Below are positions 40,534 through 49,573 of a stretch of DNA of 64,000 bases, in pieces. The notes beneath the pieces are model-generated. The model did no database searches. It saw only the letters and a list, made by a program, of their open reading frames with translations, and was not told the DNA's origin. The stretch spans positions 992,001-1,056,000 of the forward strand of contig NZ_VFOZ01000002.1 of NCBI RefSeq assembly GCF_006716425.1. The letters run 5' to 3'. Every line of letters starts with the position of its first letter. The stretch's first letter is position 1. Made by a program: the position numbers and the translations under genes. The stretch comes from Actinoallomurus bryophytorum. GTDB taxonomy: Bacteria > Actinomycetota > Actinomycetes > Streptosporangiales > Streptosporangiaceae.

Positions 40534-40589
40534 AGGCCGAGGAGGGACTCGGCCTCGACTAGGCCGCCGACCGGCGGCGATGCCGCCGG
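40534..40589 (-). terminator. Two adjacent hairpins downstream of der
   Basis: CCGGCGGC-GAT-GCCGCCGG (40571-40589) has an 8-bp stem and a 3-base loop, 38 bases after the der stop. AGGCCGAG-GAGGGA-CTCGGCCT (40534-40555) follows with another 8-bp stem. Both are GC-rich and lack a U-tract. Together they are a likely terminator for the cmk-der transcript. Confidence 0.6.
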
Positions 40590-40626
40590 ACGCCGCGCGG
40601 CGGCGTGGTCCTGTCCGCGCGGGTTC

Positions 40627-42015
40627 TTACTTGCGGGAGCGCTTCTCCCGGATCTTCATGCTGATCTCGATGGGGGTGCCGTCGAACCCGAACTCCTCGC
40701 GGAGCCTGCGCTCGATGAAACGGCGGTAGCCCTCCTCGAGGAAGCCGGTCGTGAACAGCACGAACCGCGGTGGCTGCACGCCCGCCTGTGTGGCGAACAT
40801 CACCCGCGGCTGCTTTCCGCCCCGCACGGGGTGCGGCTTGGCGGCGATCAGGTCGGACATGAAGGAGTTGAGCCTGGCGGTCGGCACGCGCTCGCCCCAG
40901 CCCGCCAGGGCCGTCTCGATGCCCGGCACGAGCTTCTCCACGTGGCGGCCCGTACGGGCCGAGATGTTGACGCGCGGCGCCCAGCGGGCGTGGTGGAGCT
41001 GCCGGTCGATCTCGCGGTCGAGGAAGTGACGGCGCTCCTCGTCGACGAGGTCCCACTTGTTGAACGCCAGGACCAGCGAACGGCCCGACTCGATCACCAT
41101 CGAGATGATCCGCAGGTCCTGCTCGGCGAGCGGCTCGCTCGCGTCCACCAGGACGACCGCGACCTCGGAGCGGTCCAGCGCGGACTGGGTGCGCAGCGTG
41201 GCGTAGAAGTCGGCGCCCTGGTTCTCCCGTGCTCGCCGGCGGATACCGGCCGTGTCGACGAACTTCCAGGTCTGGCCGCCCAGCTCGATCAGCTCGTCCA
41301 CCGGGTCACGTGTGGTGCCGGCGACGGAGTCGACGACCACGCGGTTTTCCCCGGCGAGCTTGTTGAGCAGGCTCGACTTGCCGACGTTGGGCCGGCCGAG
41401 CAGGGCGATGCGGCGCGGGCCACCGGCGACACCGAAGGTCTCCGGCGGTGCCTCCTCGGGCAGTGCGTGCAGCACGGCGTCGAGCAGGTCACCGCTCCCC
41501 CGGCCGTGCAGGGCCGAGACGGTGAGCGGCTCGCCGAGGCCGAGGGACCACAGCAGGGTGGCGTCCGACTCGGCCCGGGAGTCGTCGACCTTGTTGGCGG
41601 TGAGGACGACCGGCTTCTTGGACCGCCGCAGGACGTCCGCGACGGCCTCGTCGGTGTCGGTGGCGCCGACGGTGGCGTCCACCACGAACAGGACGACGTC
41701 GGCCGCGTCGACCGCCAGGCGCGCCTGGTCGGCGACGGCGGCGGCGAGGCCCTCGGCGTTCGGCTCCCAGCCGCCCGTGTCGAGGACGGTGAACCGCCGG
41801 CCGCCCCAGGCGGCGTCGTAGGCGACCCGGTCGCGGGTCACGCCGGGTACGTCCTCCACGACCGCCTCGCGGCGGCCGAGAATGCGGTTGACCAGCGTGG
41901 ACTTACCGACGTTCGGCCGTCCTACGACGGCCACGACCGGTGGAGGGGCGACGTCGTGCTCGACGTCATCGGCGACCCCGATGACGTCGGCGTGCTGGAT
42001 CTCGGTCTCGCTCAC
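40627..42015 (-). CDS. der: Ribosome biogenesis GTPase Der (EngA)
   Basis: This 462-residue tandem-GTPase protein has two G domains, each with GRPNVGKS (near 31 and 207), DTGGWE / DTAGIR switch motifs, TANKVDD and FNKWDLVD (NKxD), and a C-terminal KH-like domain ending [12 protein letters not shown]. Der is an essential 50S-subunit assembly factor. The GTG start at 42015 overlaps the cmk stop (GTGA), so the two are translationally coupled. This is the usual actinobacterial cmk-der order. Confidence 0.97.
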   Translation of the reverse strand: MSETEIQHADVIGVADDVEHDVAPPPVVAVVGRPNVGKSTLVNRILGRREAVVEDVPGVTRDRVAYDAAWGGRRFTVLDTGGWEPNAEGLAAAVADQARLAVDAADVVLFVVDATVGATDTDEAVADVLRRSKKPVVLTANKVDDSRAESDATLLWSLGLGEPLTVSALHGRGSGDLLDAVLHALPEEAPPETFGVAGGPRRIALLGRPNVGKSSLLNKLAGENRVVVDSVAGTTRDPVDELIELGGQTWKFVDTAGIRRRARENQGADFYATLRTQSALDRSEVAVVLVDASEPLAEQDLRIISMVIESGRSLVLAFNKWDLVDEERRHFLDREIDRQLHHARWAPRVNISARTGRHVEKLVPGIETALAGWGERVPTARLNSFMSDLIAAKPHPVRGGKQPRVMFATQAGVQPPRFVLFTTGFLEEGYRRFIERRLREEFGFDGTPIEISMKIREKRSRK

Positions 42016-42713
42016 GGGCTTTCCTCGCTGGACAGCGCCTCGCGAACCGCTCCAACGGTCCCTCCGGCCCTATTCGCTATATGGACGATTTCGCTGATGA
42101 CCTCGGAAAGACCGAGGCTGGAGGTGTCGACCTCGACCGCGTCGGCCGCCCGCGTCAGAGGGTCGGTCTTGCGGGTGGAGTCGAGACGGTCACGGCGGGC
42201 CATGTCGGCCTGGGTCGCCAAGACGGTCGCGCCGGTCAGCTCCCTGCTGCGGCGCCGCGCGCGTACCTCGGGGCTCGCGGTGAGGTAGATCTTCACCGGG
42301 GCGTCCGGGGCGACCACGGTGCCGATGTCACGGCCCTCCACGACGATACCCCCGGCGCCGATGATCTCCCGCTGCAGCGCCACCAGGCGCTCGCGCACCT
42401 CCGGAACCGCGGCGACGGCGCTCACCGCGCCGGTGACCTCGGAACCGCGGATGGGCCCGGAGACGTCGGTGCCGTCCACGGAGATCTCCGGGGAGTCCGG
42501 GTCCGTGCCGCAGGACAGGCCGGGCTCGCCCGCGCGGGCCGCGACCGCGGACGGATCGTCCACCGGGACGCCCTCGCGCAGCATCCACCACGTCATGGCG
42601 CGGTACATCGCGCCCGTGTCGAGGTAACGCAGCCCCAGGGCGCGTGCCACGCCCTTGGACACGCTGGACTTGCCCGAACCCGACGGGCCGTCCATGGCGA
42701 TGACGAGCGTCAC
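42012..42713 (-). CDS. cmk: Cytidylate kinase
   Basis: 233 residues. The P-loop is [37 protein letters not shown], and further CMP-kinase motifs are [33 protein letters not shown] and a C-terminal [15 protein letters not shown]. It phosphorylates CMP and dCMP to the diphosphates. The GTG at 42713 follows GAGAGG; the longer ORF to 42851 would run through the divergent GntR operator. It precedes der with a stop/start overlap and is divergent from gntR-MFS, which separates it from tyrA, its usual upstream neighbour. Confidence 0.95.
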   Translation of the reverse strand: MTLVIAMDGPSGSGKSSVSKGVARALGLRYLDTGAMYRAMTWWMLREGVPVDDPSAVAARAGEPGLSCGTDPDSPEISVDGTDVSGPIRGSEVTGAVSAVAAVPEVRERLVALQREIIGAGGIVVEGRDIGTVVAPDAPVKIYLTASPEVRARRRSRELTGATVLATQADMARRDRLDSTRKTDPLTRAADAVEVDTSSLGLSEVISEIVHIANRAGGTVGAVREALSSEESP

Positions 42714-42814
42714 GTGTGAATCCTCTCCCGTACCGACCGGCCAACGTATGAGGCTACCGGTCCGCCGGGCCGGGTTGATCCGAACATCGAACACCCCGCC
42801 ACCGGAGGCATACG

Positions 42815-42839
42815 TCTTGTATGTAACATAGATACAAGA
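42815..42839. promoter_or_regulatory. Inverted repeat over the gntR start, probable GntR operator
   Basis: TCTTGTAT-N9-ATACAAGA has perfect 8-bp arms and a 9-bp spacer that itself contains TATGT-A-ACATA overlapping the arms. It covers the region immediately before, and the first base of, the gntR ATG (42839), which has no ribosome site and may be leaderless. Binding of the GntR protein here would block its own expression; the target assignment is inferred. Confidence 0.65.
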
Positions 42840-43462
42840 TGACCACAGCAACCTCCCGGGCCTACGACCACGTGAAGCAGGCCATCCTCGACCGCGCCTA
42901 CCCGGGCGGCGCCTTGCTCAGCGAGGGCGAGATCGCCTCCGAGGTCGGGGTGTCCCGCACCCCCGTACGCGAGGCGCTGCTGCGGCTCGAGACCGAGGGG
43001 CTCGTACGCCTCTACCCGAAGCGCGGTGCGCTGGTCCTGCCCGTCTCCCCCCAGGAGGTCTCCGACGTGCTGGAGACCAGAGAGCTGGTGGAGACCTTCA
43101 CCGCCGGCCGGGCCACCATCGGCCCCGAGCTCGTCGCGGAGCTCACAAGGCTCCTGGAGGCCATGCGCGAGCACTCTGGCGCCGCCGACGCCAAGGAGTT
43201 CGCCCACGCCGACCGCTGCTTCCACCGCACGCTCGTCGCGGCCGCGGGCAACGCGATCCTCACCCAGCTGTACGACTCGCTGCGCGACCGGCAGCTGCGC
43301 ATGGCCCGGCTGACCGCCAGCGACCCCGTACGCGCCGCCGATGCGATCAGGGACCACTCGGAGATCCTGGAGGCCGTGCGCTCGGGCGACCGCCGGCGGA
43401 TCCGCGCCGCGATCCACCGCCACCTCCAGACCGCCGGGGCGGCGCTTCACGGCCGCTCCTGA
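42839..43462 (+). CDS. GntR family regulator, FadR/FCD subfamily
   Basis: 207 residues. The winged helix is AYDHVKQAILDRAYPGGALLSEGEIASEVGVSRTPVREALLRLETEGLVRLYPKRGALV (residues 8-68), followed by an all-helical FCD domain with TRELVETFTAG, FAHADRCFHRTLVAAAGNAIL and IRDHSEILEAVRSGDRRRIRAAIHRHL, which contain the His and Asp residues that bind metal in FCD domains. Such regulators sense carboxylates. It lies 75 bp upstream of an MFS transporter on the same strand, so it probably controls that gene and itself. Confidence 0.92.
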   Translation: MTTATSRAYDHVKQAILDRAYPGGALLSEGEIASEVGVSRTPVREALLRLETEGLVRLYPKRGALVLPVSPQEVSDVLETRELVETFTAGRATIGPELVAELTRLLEAMREHSGAADAKEFAHADRCFHRTLVAAAGNAILTQLYDSLRDRQLRMARLTASDPVRAADAIRDHSEILEAVRSGDRRRIRAAIHRHLQTAGAALHGRS

Positions 43463-43537
43463 CCACCGGTTCACACCAGCCCCCCGAAAACCCCCTGCCG
43501 CAGGCGGAGTACGACCCCTGCCCCCGAAAGGTGAGAA

Positions 43538-44965
43538 GTGAATCTCGCGGTCCTGTCGCCGCCCCGTCCCGACACCGGCCCCCACCCGCTCGGCGGCCGC
43601 CGCGCCTGGAGCATCTGGGCCGTCGGCGCGCTCGTCTACCTGGTCGCCTTCTTCCAGCGTACGAGCCTGGGCGTCGCCGCCCTGGCCGCCCAGCAACGCT
43701 TCGACCTCGGCGCGACCGCGCTGTCCGCCTTCGCCATCCTCCAGCTGGGCGTCTACCTGGTGATGCAGATCCCGGCCGGCATCATGGCCGACCGGTTCGG
43801 CCCGCGCCGGATGCTGGTCGCGGCACTGCTGTCCATGGCCGTCGGCGAGGTGCTGTTCGCGTCCGCGACCTCGATGCCGCTCGCCGTGCTCGGCCGGGCA
43901 CTCGTCGGCCTCGGTGACGCCTTCACCTTCATCAGCGTCATCCGGCTGGCCGCCTCGTGGTTCCCTCGCCGCCGGTTCGCGCTGCTGACCGCGCTCACGG
44001 CGATGGCCGGGGCGCTCGGCCAGGTCTCCGGCACCGTCCCGCTGTCGGCGTCACTGCGCGCGTACGGCTGGACCCCGACCTTCCTCGGCACCGCCGTCCT
44101 CAGCGCGGTACTGGCGGTGGCCGTGGGGTGGTGGATTCGCGACCATCCGGGCGGCACGTCTATGGAACGTTCCAGAACGACCGCCCCGATCCTCACGGAT
44201 CTGCGCACGACGCTGGCACAGGGCGGCACGCGTACCGCCCTTTGGGTGCACTTCACCCTGATGTCCTCGTTCATGGTGCTGGCGACGCTGTGGGGCTACC
44301 CGTACCTGGTCGAGGGGCTCGGGATGGCGCCGGGCCCCGCCCGGCTCACGCTGACGCTGACCGCCGCGGCGCCGCTGGCCGTCGCGCCCGCCATGGGATG
44401 GGTGGCCGGCCACCGGCCCGCCCTGCGCGGACGCCTGATCGTCTCGGTCGCCGCCGCGCTCGCCGTCGTCTGGATCGTCGCGATCACCTGGCCGGGCGGC
44501 CGGCTGCCCGTGCCGCTGGCCGTGGCGCTCGTCCTGGTCAGCGCCACCGGCAGCGCGGCGTCGATGCTGGCCTTCGACCTCGCGCGTGACGCGAACCCGC
44601 CGAGCCGCGGCGGAATGGCCTCCGGTGTCGTCAACATCGGCGGGTTCTCCGCCGCGATGACCGCCTCGCTCGCCGCGGGAGCGCTGCTGGACGCCACCGG
44701 GGGGCACTACGACGCCCCGTCGTTCCAGCTCGCCTTCGCTCCGATCACCTGCATGATCGTGCTCGGCAGCGTGCGCATCGCGTTCTTGCGGCTGTGGCGC
44801 ACGCCGCCCCCCGCCATGCCCGCGGTCGAGCTCAGCCGGGAACCGACCAGCCACGCGCCCGTAGTTCGTCGGCGAGGCGCTGTGCCGCGGCCGGCATCAC
44901 ACTCACCTCGACCACACCGACCGGGCGGCCGGGCGAGTGCTCGATCGTCACGTCCTCGATGTTGA
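43538..44965 (+). CDS. MFS transporter
   Basis: 475 residues with twelve predicted membrane helices. The first half has SIWAVGALVYLVAFFQRTSLGVAAL and the MFS motif GIMADRFGPRRM between helices 2 and 3. The second half includes LWVHFTLMSSFMVLATLWGYPYLVEGLG and GMASGVVNIGGFSAAMTASLAAGALL. It resembles metabolite permeases of the anion/carboxylate type. The GTG at 43538 follows AAAGGTGAGA. The last 45 residues (Arg/Pro/Ser-rich) run antisense through the end of tyrA, so the true C-terminus or an earlier stop may have been lost. Likely under the GntR regulator upstream. Confidence 0.88.
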   Translation: MNLAVLSPPRPDTGPHPLGGRRAWSIWAVGALVYLVAFFQRTSLGVAALAAQQRFDLGATALSAFAILQLGVYLVMQIPAGIMADRFGPRRMLVAALLSMAVGEVLFASATSMPLAVLGRALVGLGDAFTFISVIRLAASWFPRRRFALLTALTAMAGALGQVSGTVPLSASLRAYGWTPTFLGTAVLSAVLAVAVGWWIRDHPGGTSMERSRTTAPILTDLRTTLAQGGTRTALWVHFTLMSSFMVLATLWGYPYLVEGLGMAPGPARLTLTLTAAAPLAVAPAMGWVAGHRPALRGRLIVSVAAALAVVWIVAITWPGGRLPVPLAVALVLVSATGSAASMLAFDLARDANPPSRGGMASGVVNIGGFSAAMTASLAAGALLDATGGHYDAPSFQLAFAPITCMIVLGSVRIAFLRLWRTPPPAMPAVELSREPTSHAPVVRRRGAVPRPASHSPRPHRPGGRASARSSRPRC

Positions 44966-45902
44966 CGCCGGCGACCCCGGCGGCCTGGAAGAGCAGGGCC
45001 AGCTCACCGGGCCGGTCGGGAATGAGGACCGGGACGACGGCGTAGGTGCCGGCGCGGTCGCCGTGCTTGCCCGGCAGCCGCCGGCGGCCGGCACCGCCGC
45101 GCTTCAGCAGCTCGGTCACGGCGGTCTCCCCGCCCTCGCGCAGCGCCGCGGCGGTGTCGGCGAGGTCGGCGGCGACCGCGTCGATGACGTCGGCCACCGG
45201 GGCCGCGTTCGAGCTCAGGATGCCGATCCACAGCTCGGGGTCGCTGCCGGCGATGCGGGTGACGTCGCGTATCCCCTGCCCCGCCAGGCCGAGGGCGACC
45301 TCCGGCGCGGCCTCGAGCCGGGCCGCGACGGCGGCGGCGGCCACGTGCGGGCCGTGCGAGACGAGCGCGACGGCCCGGTCGTGCTCGTCGGCGCCGACCA
45401 CGACGGTCTGCGCGCCGCAGGACTCGGCCAGCGCGGTCACGGCGTCGAGGGCCGGCCCGGTGGTCTCCGGCGTCGGGCACAGCGCCCAGGGCCGGCCGAG
45501 GAACAGGTCGGCGCGTGCCGCGGCCGGGCCGGAGCGCTCACGGCCCGCGAGGGGATGTCCCGCGACGAAGCAGGTGAGGTCGCAGCCGAGCTCGGCGGCC
45601 TCGCGCAGCGGGCGGGACTTGACGCTCGCGACGTCGGTGTAGACCCGCGCGAGATCGCGCTTCTGGGCGTCCAGCAGAGTCGCGGCGACGGCCGCCGGCG
45701 GGACCGCCAGCACCGCGATGTCCGCGGGACCGGCGTTCTCGGGAAGGGGAACCCCGGCGCCCAGCTCGGCCGCCATGCGCACGGACGCCGCGTCACGGTC
45801 GGCGAGCCACACCTCGTCACCGCGCCCGCGCAGGGCGAGCGCCACCGAGGTCCCGATCAACCCGGTGCCGATGACGACCACCCGCCGTGATTCGACGATC
45901 AC
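44832..45902 (-). CDS. tyrA: Prephenate dehydrogenase
   Basis: 356 residues. The NAD-binding motif is VVVIGTGLIGTSVALALRGRG, then YTDVASVKS, FVAGHPLAGRERSGPAAARADLF (GHPLAG with the catalytic His), and a C-terminal ACT-like domain (TYAVVPVLIPDRPGELALLFQAAGVAGVNIEDVTIEH). It converts prephenate to 4-hydroxyphenylpyruvate in tyrosine biosynthesis. The GTG at 45902 follows GGAGG by five bases. In other actinomycetes it usually lies between aroH and cmk; here the monooxygenase island separates it from aroH. Its 3' end overlaps the MFS gene by 134 bp on the opposite strand. Confidence 0.94.
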   Translation of the reverse strand: MIVESRRVVVIGTGLIGTSVALALRGRGDEVWLADRDAASVRMAAELGAGVPLPENAGPADIAVLAVPPAAVAATLLDAQKRDLARVYTDVASVKSRPLREAAELGCDLTCFVAGHPLAGRERSGPAAARADLFLGRPWALCPTPETTGPALDAVTALAESCGAQTVVVGADEHDRAVALVSHGPHVAAAAVAARLEAAPEVALGLAGQGIRDVTRIAGSDPELWIGILSSNAAPVADVIDAVAADLADTAAALREGGETAVTELLKRGGAGRRRLPGKHGDRAGTYAVVPVLIPDRPGELALLFQAAGVAGVNIEDVTIEHSPGRPVGVVEVSVMPAAAQRLADELRARGWSVPG

Positions 45903-45972
45903 TCTCACCTCCGCGTGAACTCTCAGGGTATCGACAACCCCAGGAGCCCATGCGGGCGTGGCAGTACGGTGC

Positions 45973-47703
45973 CTAGGCGCGCGAGCGGATCTCCAGGCCG
46001 AAGGCGCGGATCTTCCGGTAGATCGTCGCGCGGGAGATGCCGAGCCGTGCCGCGGCCTTGCGCTTGTCGCCGCCGGACTCATCGAGCGCGCGGGAGATCG
46101 CGTCGCGTTCGATCGCCTCCATCGGGGTCAGCACGTGCCGGCTGGTCGTGTGGGCCTCGTCGGGCAGGTCACCGGGCTCGATCCGGCCGGTGGGCCGGGC
46201 GGCGACGGCCGCCTGCACCACCCGGTCGAGCTGGGCGACGTTGCCGGGCCAGGGTGAGCGCAGCAGCGTGTGCATCGCCTGGGGTGAGCAGACCAGGCGA
46301 CGGTGCGCGGCGTGCCGGCGCAGCAGCACGGGCACGATGTCACGTACGTCGTCGATGCGGTGCCGCAGCGGCGGGACGACGAGCGACTCGGCGAAGTGGG
46401 CGAGGAGCGAGTGGGGCAGGCTCGCGGGTCCGGTCACGGTGCCGACCACCCAGGCGCGGAGCGCCGCGGGCTCGAGCAGGCCGGCGAGCTCGACCGCGGC
46501 CTCGGCGGGCAGCCGGTCGAGGTGCCGCAGCACGACCGTGGCCATCGGCGCGCCGAGGTCGGAGCGCAGCCGGCCCATCCAGTGGGCGGTGTCGCCGCGC
46601 AGGTCCGCCGCCTCGAAGACGGCGAACCTCGCCGCCGGGTTGAGTCGCCGGTGCATGGCGCGGACGACGGCGAGCTTGCCGACGCCCTCCTCCCCGCGCA
46701 GCAGCAGCCACGAGCGGGACCGGCAGGCCGCCTCCACGATCTGGCAGACCCGTGTCCATCCCGGGCTCCCGCCGGCCACGCCGGGGGGCGGCGCGGAGGC
46801 CGGTCTCCCGGCCGGCGCGTCGCCGACGACGTGGATCTCCATGACGGCGCCGCCGCCCATCGCGGGCCGGCACCGGAGCCGTACGGTGTGGCCCTGCGAC
46901 AGCAGGATCTCCTCGCTGACGTCGCGGGACCCGGCGAGCAGCTCGTCGGCGCGCTCACGCAGCAGCTGGTGGTCGCTCGGCGCGAGGAGACGCGCGGCGG
47001 CGGCGTTCACGATGACCAGGTCGCCGGCCACGCTGAAGATCGCTCCCCGGCCACCGCGCGCCGTCGCCATGAACTCCCGCAGCAGGGCGCGCTCCCGCTC
47101 GCTGCCGCCCTCGCCGAGGCGCTGCTCGATCAGCGTGGCCGTCTCCTGTACGAGCGCGGGCATCAGCGGGTTGGCGTGGTCGGAACGCGTCGTCAGGTCG
47201 ATGATGCCCTCCAGCCGGCCCGACAGCGGGTCGCGGATGGGCGCGCCGGCGCACGACATGAGCTGCAGGCGGTCGGTGAAGTGCTCCGCGCCGAACACGC
47301 AGGAGACCTGGCCCTGCTCGATCGCGGTGCCGATGCCGTTGGTGCCGACGTGCTCCTCGGCGTAGCTGAAGCCGGGTGCGAGCGAGATCTCGTCGAGGCG
47401 GCGCTCCAGGCCGTTGTCGTCCACCCGGCGGTCCAGTACGAGGCCGTGGGCGTCGGTGAGGATCACGCTGGTGTTCGTGCCGGTGAGCTGGCGCTGCAGC
47501 CGGTCCAGGACCGGGCGGGCGGCGCGTACGAGGCGGGTGTCGAAGTCCAGGTCGGGCCGGTAGGGCATGTCGAGGTCGTCGGGCGCGACCCCCCAGAAGC
47601 GCGAACGCTTCCAGGACGCCAGGATCTCCTCGCGCACCTGTGGTGCCCGGTCGCTGGCCAGGAAGCTCTCCCGGGCGCGCGCGACCGTGAATTCGTCTCC
47701 CAC
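45973..47703 (-). CDS. mimR: MimR/AcoR-like transcriptional activator of the monooxygenase operon
   Basis: 576 residues. The N-terminal part fits GAF/PAS sensor regions (LASWKRSRFWGV; VLTDAHGLVLDRRVDDNGLERRLDEISLAPGFSYAEEHVGTNGIGTAIEQG), a degenerate AAA+ domain follows (LLLRGEEGVGKLAVVRAMHRR near 345), and a Fis helix-turn-helix closes the protein (DKRKAAARLGISRATIYRKIRAFGLE). The AAA+ part has no GAFTGA loop, so contact with sigma-54 is unlikely, which fits actinobacteria lacking it. It is divergent from the monooxygenase genes. The start is uncertain: GTG 47703 matches the family N-terminus, while TTG 47751 is also open. Confidence 0.88.
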   Translation of the reverse strand: MGDEFTVARARESFLASDRAPQVREEILASWKRSRFWGVAPDDLDMPYRPDLDFDTRLVRAARPVLDRLQRQLTGTNTSVILTDAHGLVLDRRVDDNGLERRLDEISLAPGFSYAEEHVGTNGIGTAIEQGQVSCVFGAEHFTDRLQLMSCAGAPIRDPLSGRLEGIIDLTTRSDHANPLMPALVQETATLIEQRLGEGGSERERALLREFMATARGGRGAIFSVAGDLVIVNAAAARLLAPSDHQLLRERADELLAGSRDVSEEILLSQGHTVRLRCRPAMGGGAVMEIHVVGDAPAGRPASAPPPGVAGGSPGWTRVCQIVEAACRSRSWLLLRGEEGVGKLAVVRAMHRRLNPAARFAVFEAADLRGDTAHWMGRLRSDLGAPMATVVLRHLDRLPAEAAVELAGLLEPAALRAWVVGTVTGPASLPHSLLAHFAESLVVPPLRHRIDDVRDIVPVLLRRHAAHRRLVCSPQAMHTLLRSPWPGNVAQLDRVVQAAVAARPTGRIEPGDLPDEAHTTSRHVLTPMEAIERDAISRALDESGGDKRKAAARLGISRATIYRKIRAFGLEIRSRA

Positions 47704-47824
47704 CGCCGATCGGTCCCCTCTGAACTCGTGGATGACTCGGAGGCGTCCCAAAAAGATCGACTACCGGCGCTTATACGGGGCTTTCGCCGTGTCCCCACCG
47801 TAAGTGAACATCCGGACGCGGCTC

Positions 47825-47839
47825 GTCTCAAGATGAGAC
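47825..47839. promoter_or_regulatory. Inverted repeat in the mimR-mimA divergent promoter
   Basis: GTCTCA-AGA-TGAGAC has perfect 6-bp arms and a 3-bp spacer, 79 bp upstream of the mimA start. The 214-bp gap also holds a direct repeat CGTGTCCCC(A/G)CCG at 47788-47800 and 47871-47883. No -24/-12 sigma-54 promoter (TGGC-N8-TTGC) was found. It is a candidate MimR site; function inferred. Confidence 0.5.
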
Positions 47840-47917
47840 CGTCTTTCTTCTCTATTGGGGGTGCTATTGGCGTGTCCCCGCCGGAGCACGTACCGGCGCC
47901 TCTGCACGGGAGGTCAC

Positions 47918-49552
47918 GTGAGCAGGCAGAGCCTGACGAAGGCGCATCAGAAGATCACCGAGCTGTCGTGGGAGCCCACCTTCGCGACACCGGCGGAGCG
48001 GTACGCCACCGACTACCGGTTCGACAAGTCGCCCAAGAAGGACCCGCTGAAGCAGATCCTGCGCTCCTACTTCCCGATGGAGGAGGAGAAGGACAACCGC
48101 GTCTACGGCGCGATGGACGGCGCGATACGCGGCAACATGTTCCGCCAGGTCCAGCAGCGCTGGATGGAGTGGCAGAAGCTCTTCCTGTCGATCATCCCGT
48201 TCCCGGAGATCTCGGCGGCGCGCGCCATGCCGATGTCGATCGGCGCCGTGCCGAACCCGCAGATCCACAACGGCCTCGCCGTGCAGATGATCGACGAGGT
48301 ACGGCACTCGACGATCCAGATGAACCTCAAGCGCCTGTACATGAACCACTACATCGACCCGGCCGGGTTCGACATCAGCGAGAAGGCGTTCTCCAACTGC
48401 TACGCCGGCACGATCGGCCGCCAGTTCGGTGAGGGTTTCATCACCGGTGACGCGATCACCGCCGCGAACGTCTACCTGACCGTGGTCGCCGAGACCGCCT
48501 TCACCAACACGCTCTTCGTCGCGATGCCGTCGGAGGCCGCGGCCAACGGCGACTACCTGCTGCCCACCGTCTTCCACTCGGTGCAGTCCGACGAGTCGCG
48601 CCACATCAGCAACGGCTACTCCATCCTGCTCATGGCCCTCGCGGACGAGCAGAACCGCCAGCTCCTCGAACGCGACCTGCGCTACGCCTGGTGGAACAAC
48701 CACTGCGTCGTGGACGCCGCGATCGGCACGTTCATCGAGTACGGCACCAAGGACCGCCGCAAGGACCGCGAGAGCTACGCGGAGATGTGGCGCCGCTGGA
48801 TCTACGACGACTACTACCGCAGCTACCTCATCCCGCTGGAGAAGTACGGCCTGGTCATCCCGCACGACCTCGTCGAGAAGGCCTGGGACCGGATCTGGAA
48901 CCAGGGCTACGTGCATAAGGTCGCGCAGTTCTTCGCCACCGGCTGGCCGGTGAACTACTGGCGCATCGACGGCATGACGGACGCGGACTTCGAGTGGTTC
49001 GAGACCAAGTACCCCGGCTGGTACGACCAGTACGGCAGGTGGTGGGAGGCCTACAACCGGCTCAGCCGCCCGAACGGCCACAAGCCGATCGCGTTCGAGG
49101 ACGTCGGCTACCAGTACCCCCACCGCTGCTGGACCTGCATGGTCCCCTGCCTGATCCGCGAGGACATCGTCTGCGACGAGGTCGACGGGCAGTGGCGTAC
49201 GTACTGCTCCGAGACGTGTCACTGGACCGACAAGACCGCGTTCCGGCCGGAGTACGAGGGCCGCCCGACGCCGTCGATGGGACGGCTGACCGGCAAACGC
49301 GAGTGGGAGACGCTTTACCACAACTGGGATCTCGCCGACATCATCACCGACCTCGGGTACGTGCGCGACGACGGCAAGACCCTGATCCCCCAGCCGCACC
49401 TCGACCTCGGCGACCCGAAGAAGCTCTGGACCCTCGACGACGTACGCGGGCTGCCGTTCCCGAGCCCGAACGTGACGCTGAACGAGATGTCCGACGCCGA
49501 GCGCGAACGCTTCATCGCCGAGTACAAGGTCCACCCGAACCGCACTCCCTGA
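47918..49552 (+). CDS. mimA: Propane 2-monooxygenase (Mim/Prm) hydroxylase large subunit
   Basis: 544 residues, the usual length of MimA/PrmA. The di-iron ligands are all visible: Glu97 ([11 protein letters not shown]), Glu127-x2-His130 (IDEVRHST), Glu192 (VAETAF) and Glu226-x2-His229 ([10 protein letters not shown]). This group 5 soluble di-iron monooxygenase hydroxylates propane and similar compounds at C2; related Mim enzymes also oxidise acetone or phenol. The GTG at 47918 follows GGGAGG and gives the family start [21 protein letters not shown]; the ORF start at 47855 was rejected. The C-terminal region has several Cys ([13 protein letters not shown]), as in homologues. Confidence 0.95.
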   Translation: MSRQSLTKAHQKITELSWEPTFATPAERYATDYRFDKSPKKDPLKQILRSYFPMEEEKDNRVYGAMDGAIRGNMFRQVQQRWMEWQKLFLSIIPFPEISAARAMPMSIGAVPNPQIHNGLAVQMIDEVRHSTIQMNLKRLYMNHYIDPAGFDISEKAFSNCYAGTIGRQFGEGFITGDAITAANVYLTVVAETAFTNTLFVAMPSEAAANGDYLLPTVFHSVQSDESRHISNGYSILLMALADEQNRQLLERDLRYAWWNNHCVVDAAIGTFIEYGTKDRRKDRESYAEMWRRWIYDDYYRSYLIPLEKYGLVIPHDLVEKAWDRIWNQGYVHKVAQFFATGWPVNYWRIDGMTDADFEWFETKYPGWYDQYGRWWEAYNRLSRPNGHKPIAFEDVGYQYPHRCWTCMVPCLIREDIVCDEVDGQWRTYCSETCHWTDKTAFRPEYEGRPTPSMGRLTGKREWETLYHNWDLADIITDLGYVRDDGKTLIPQPHLDLGDPKKLWTLDDVRGLPFPSPNVTLNEMSDAERERFIAEYKVHPNRTP

Positions 49553-49573
49553 CCAGCGCCGGAGGGCAAGACC

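Noticed and set aside
40253-40534. Short ORFs in the 39923-40570 gene-free region
   Set aside because: They have no ribosome site, no conserved motif and no typical third-position GC bias.
47704-47917. Sigma-54 promoter before mimA
   Set aside because: A search by eye for TGGC-N8-TTGC found no match, and the regulator lacks the GAFTGA loop needed to contact sigma-54.
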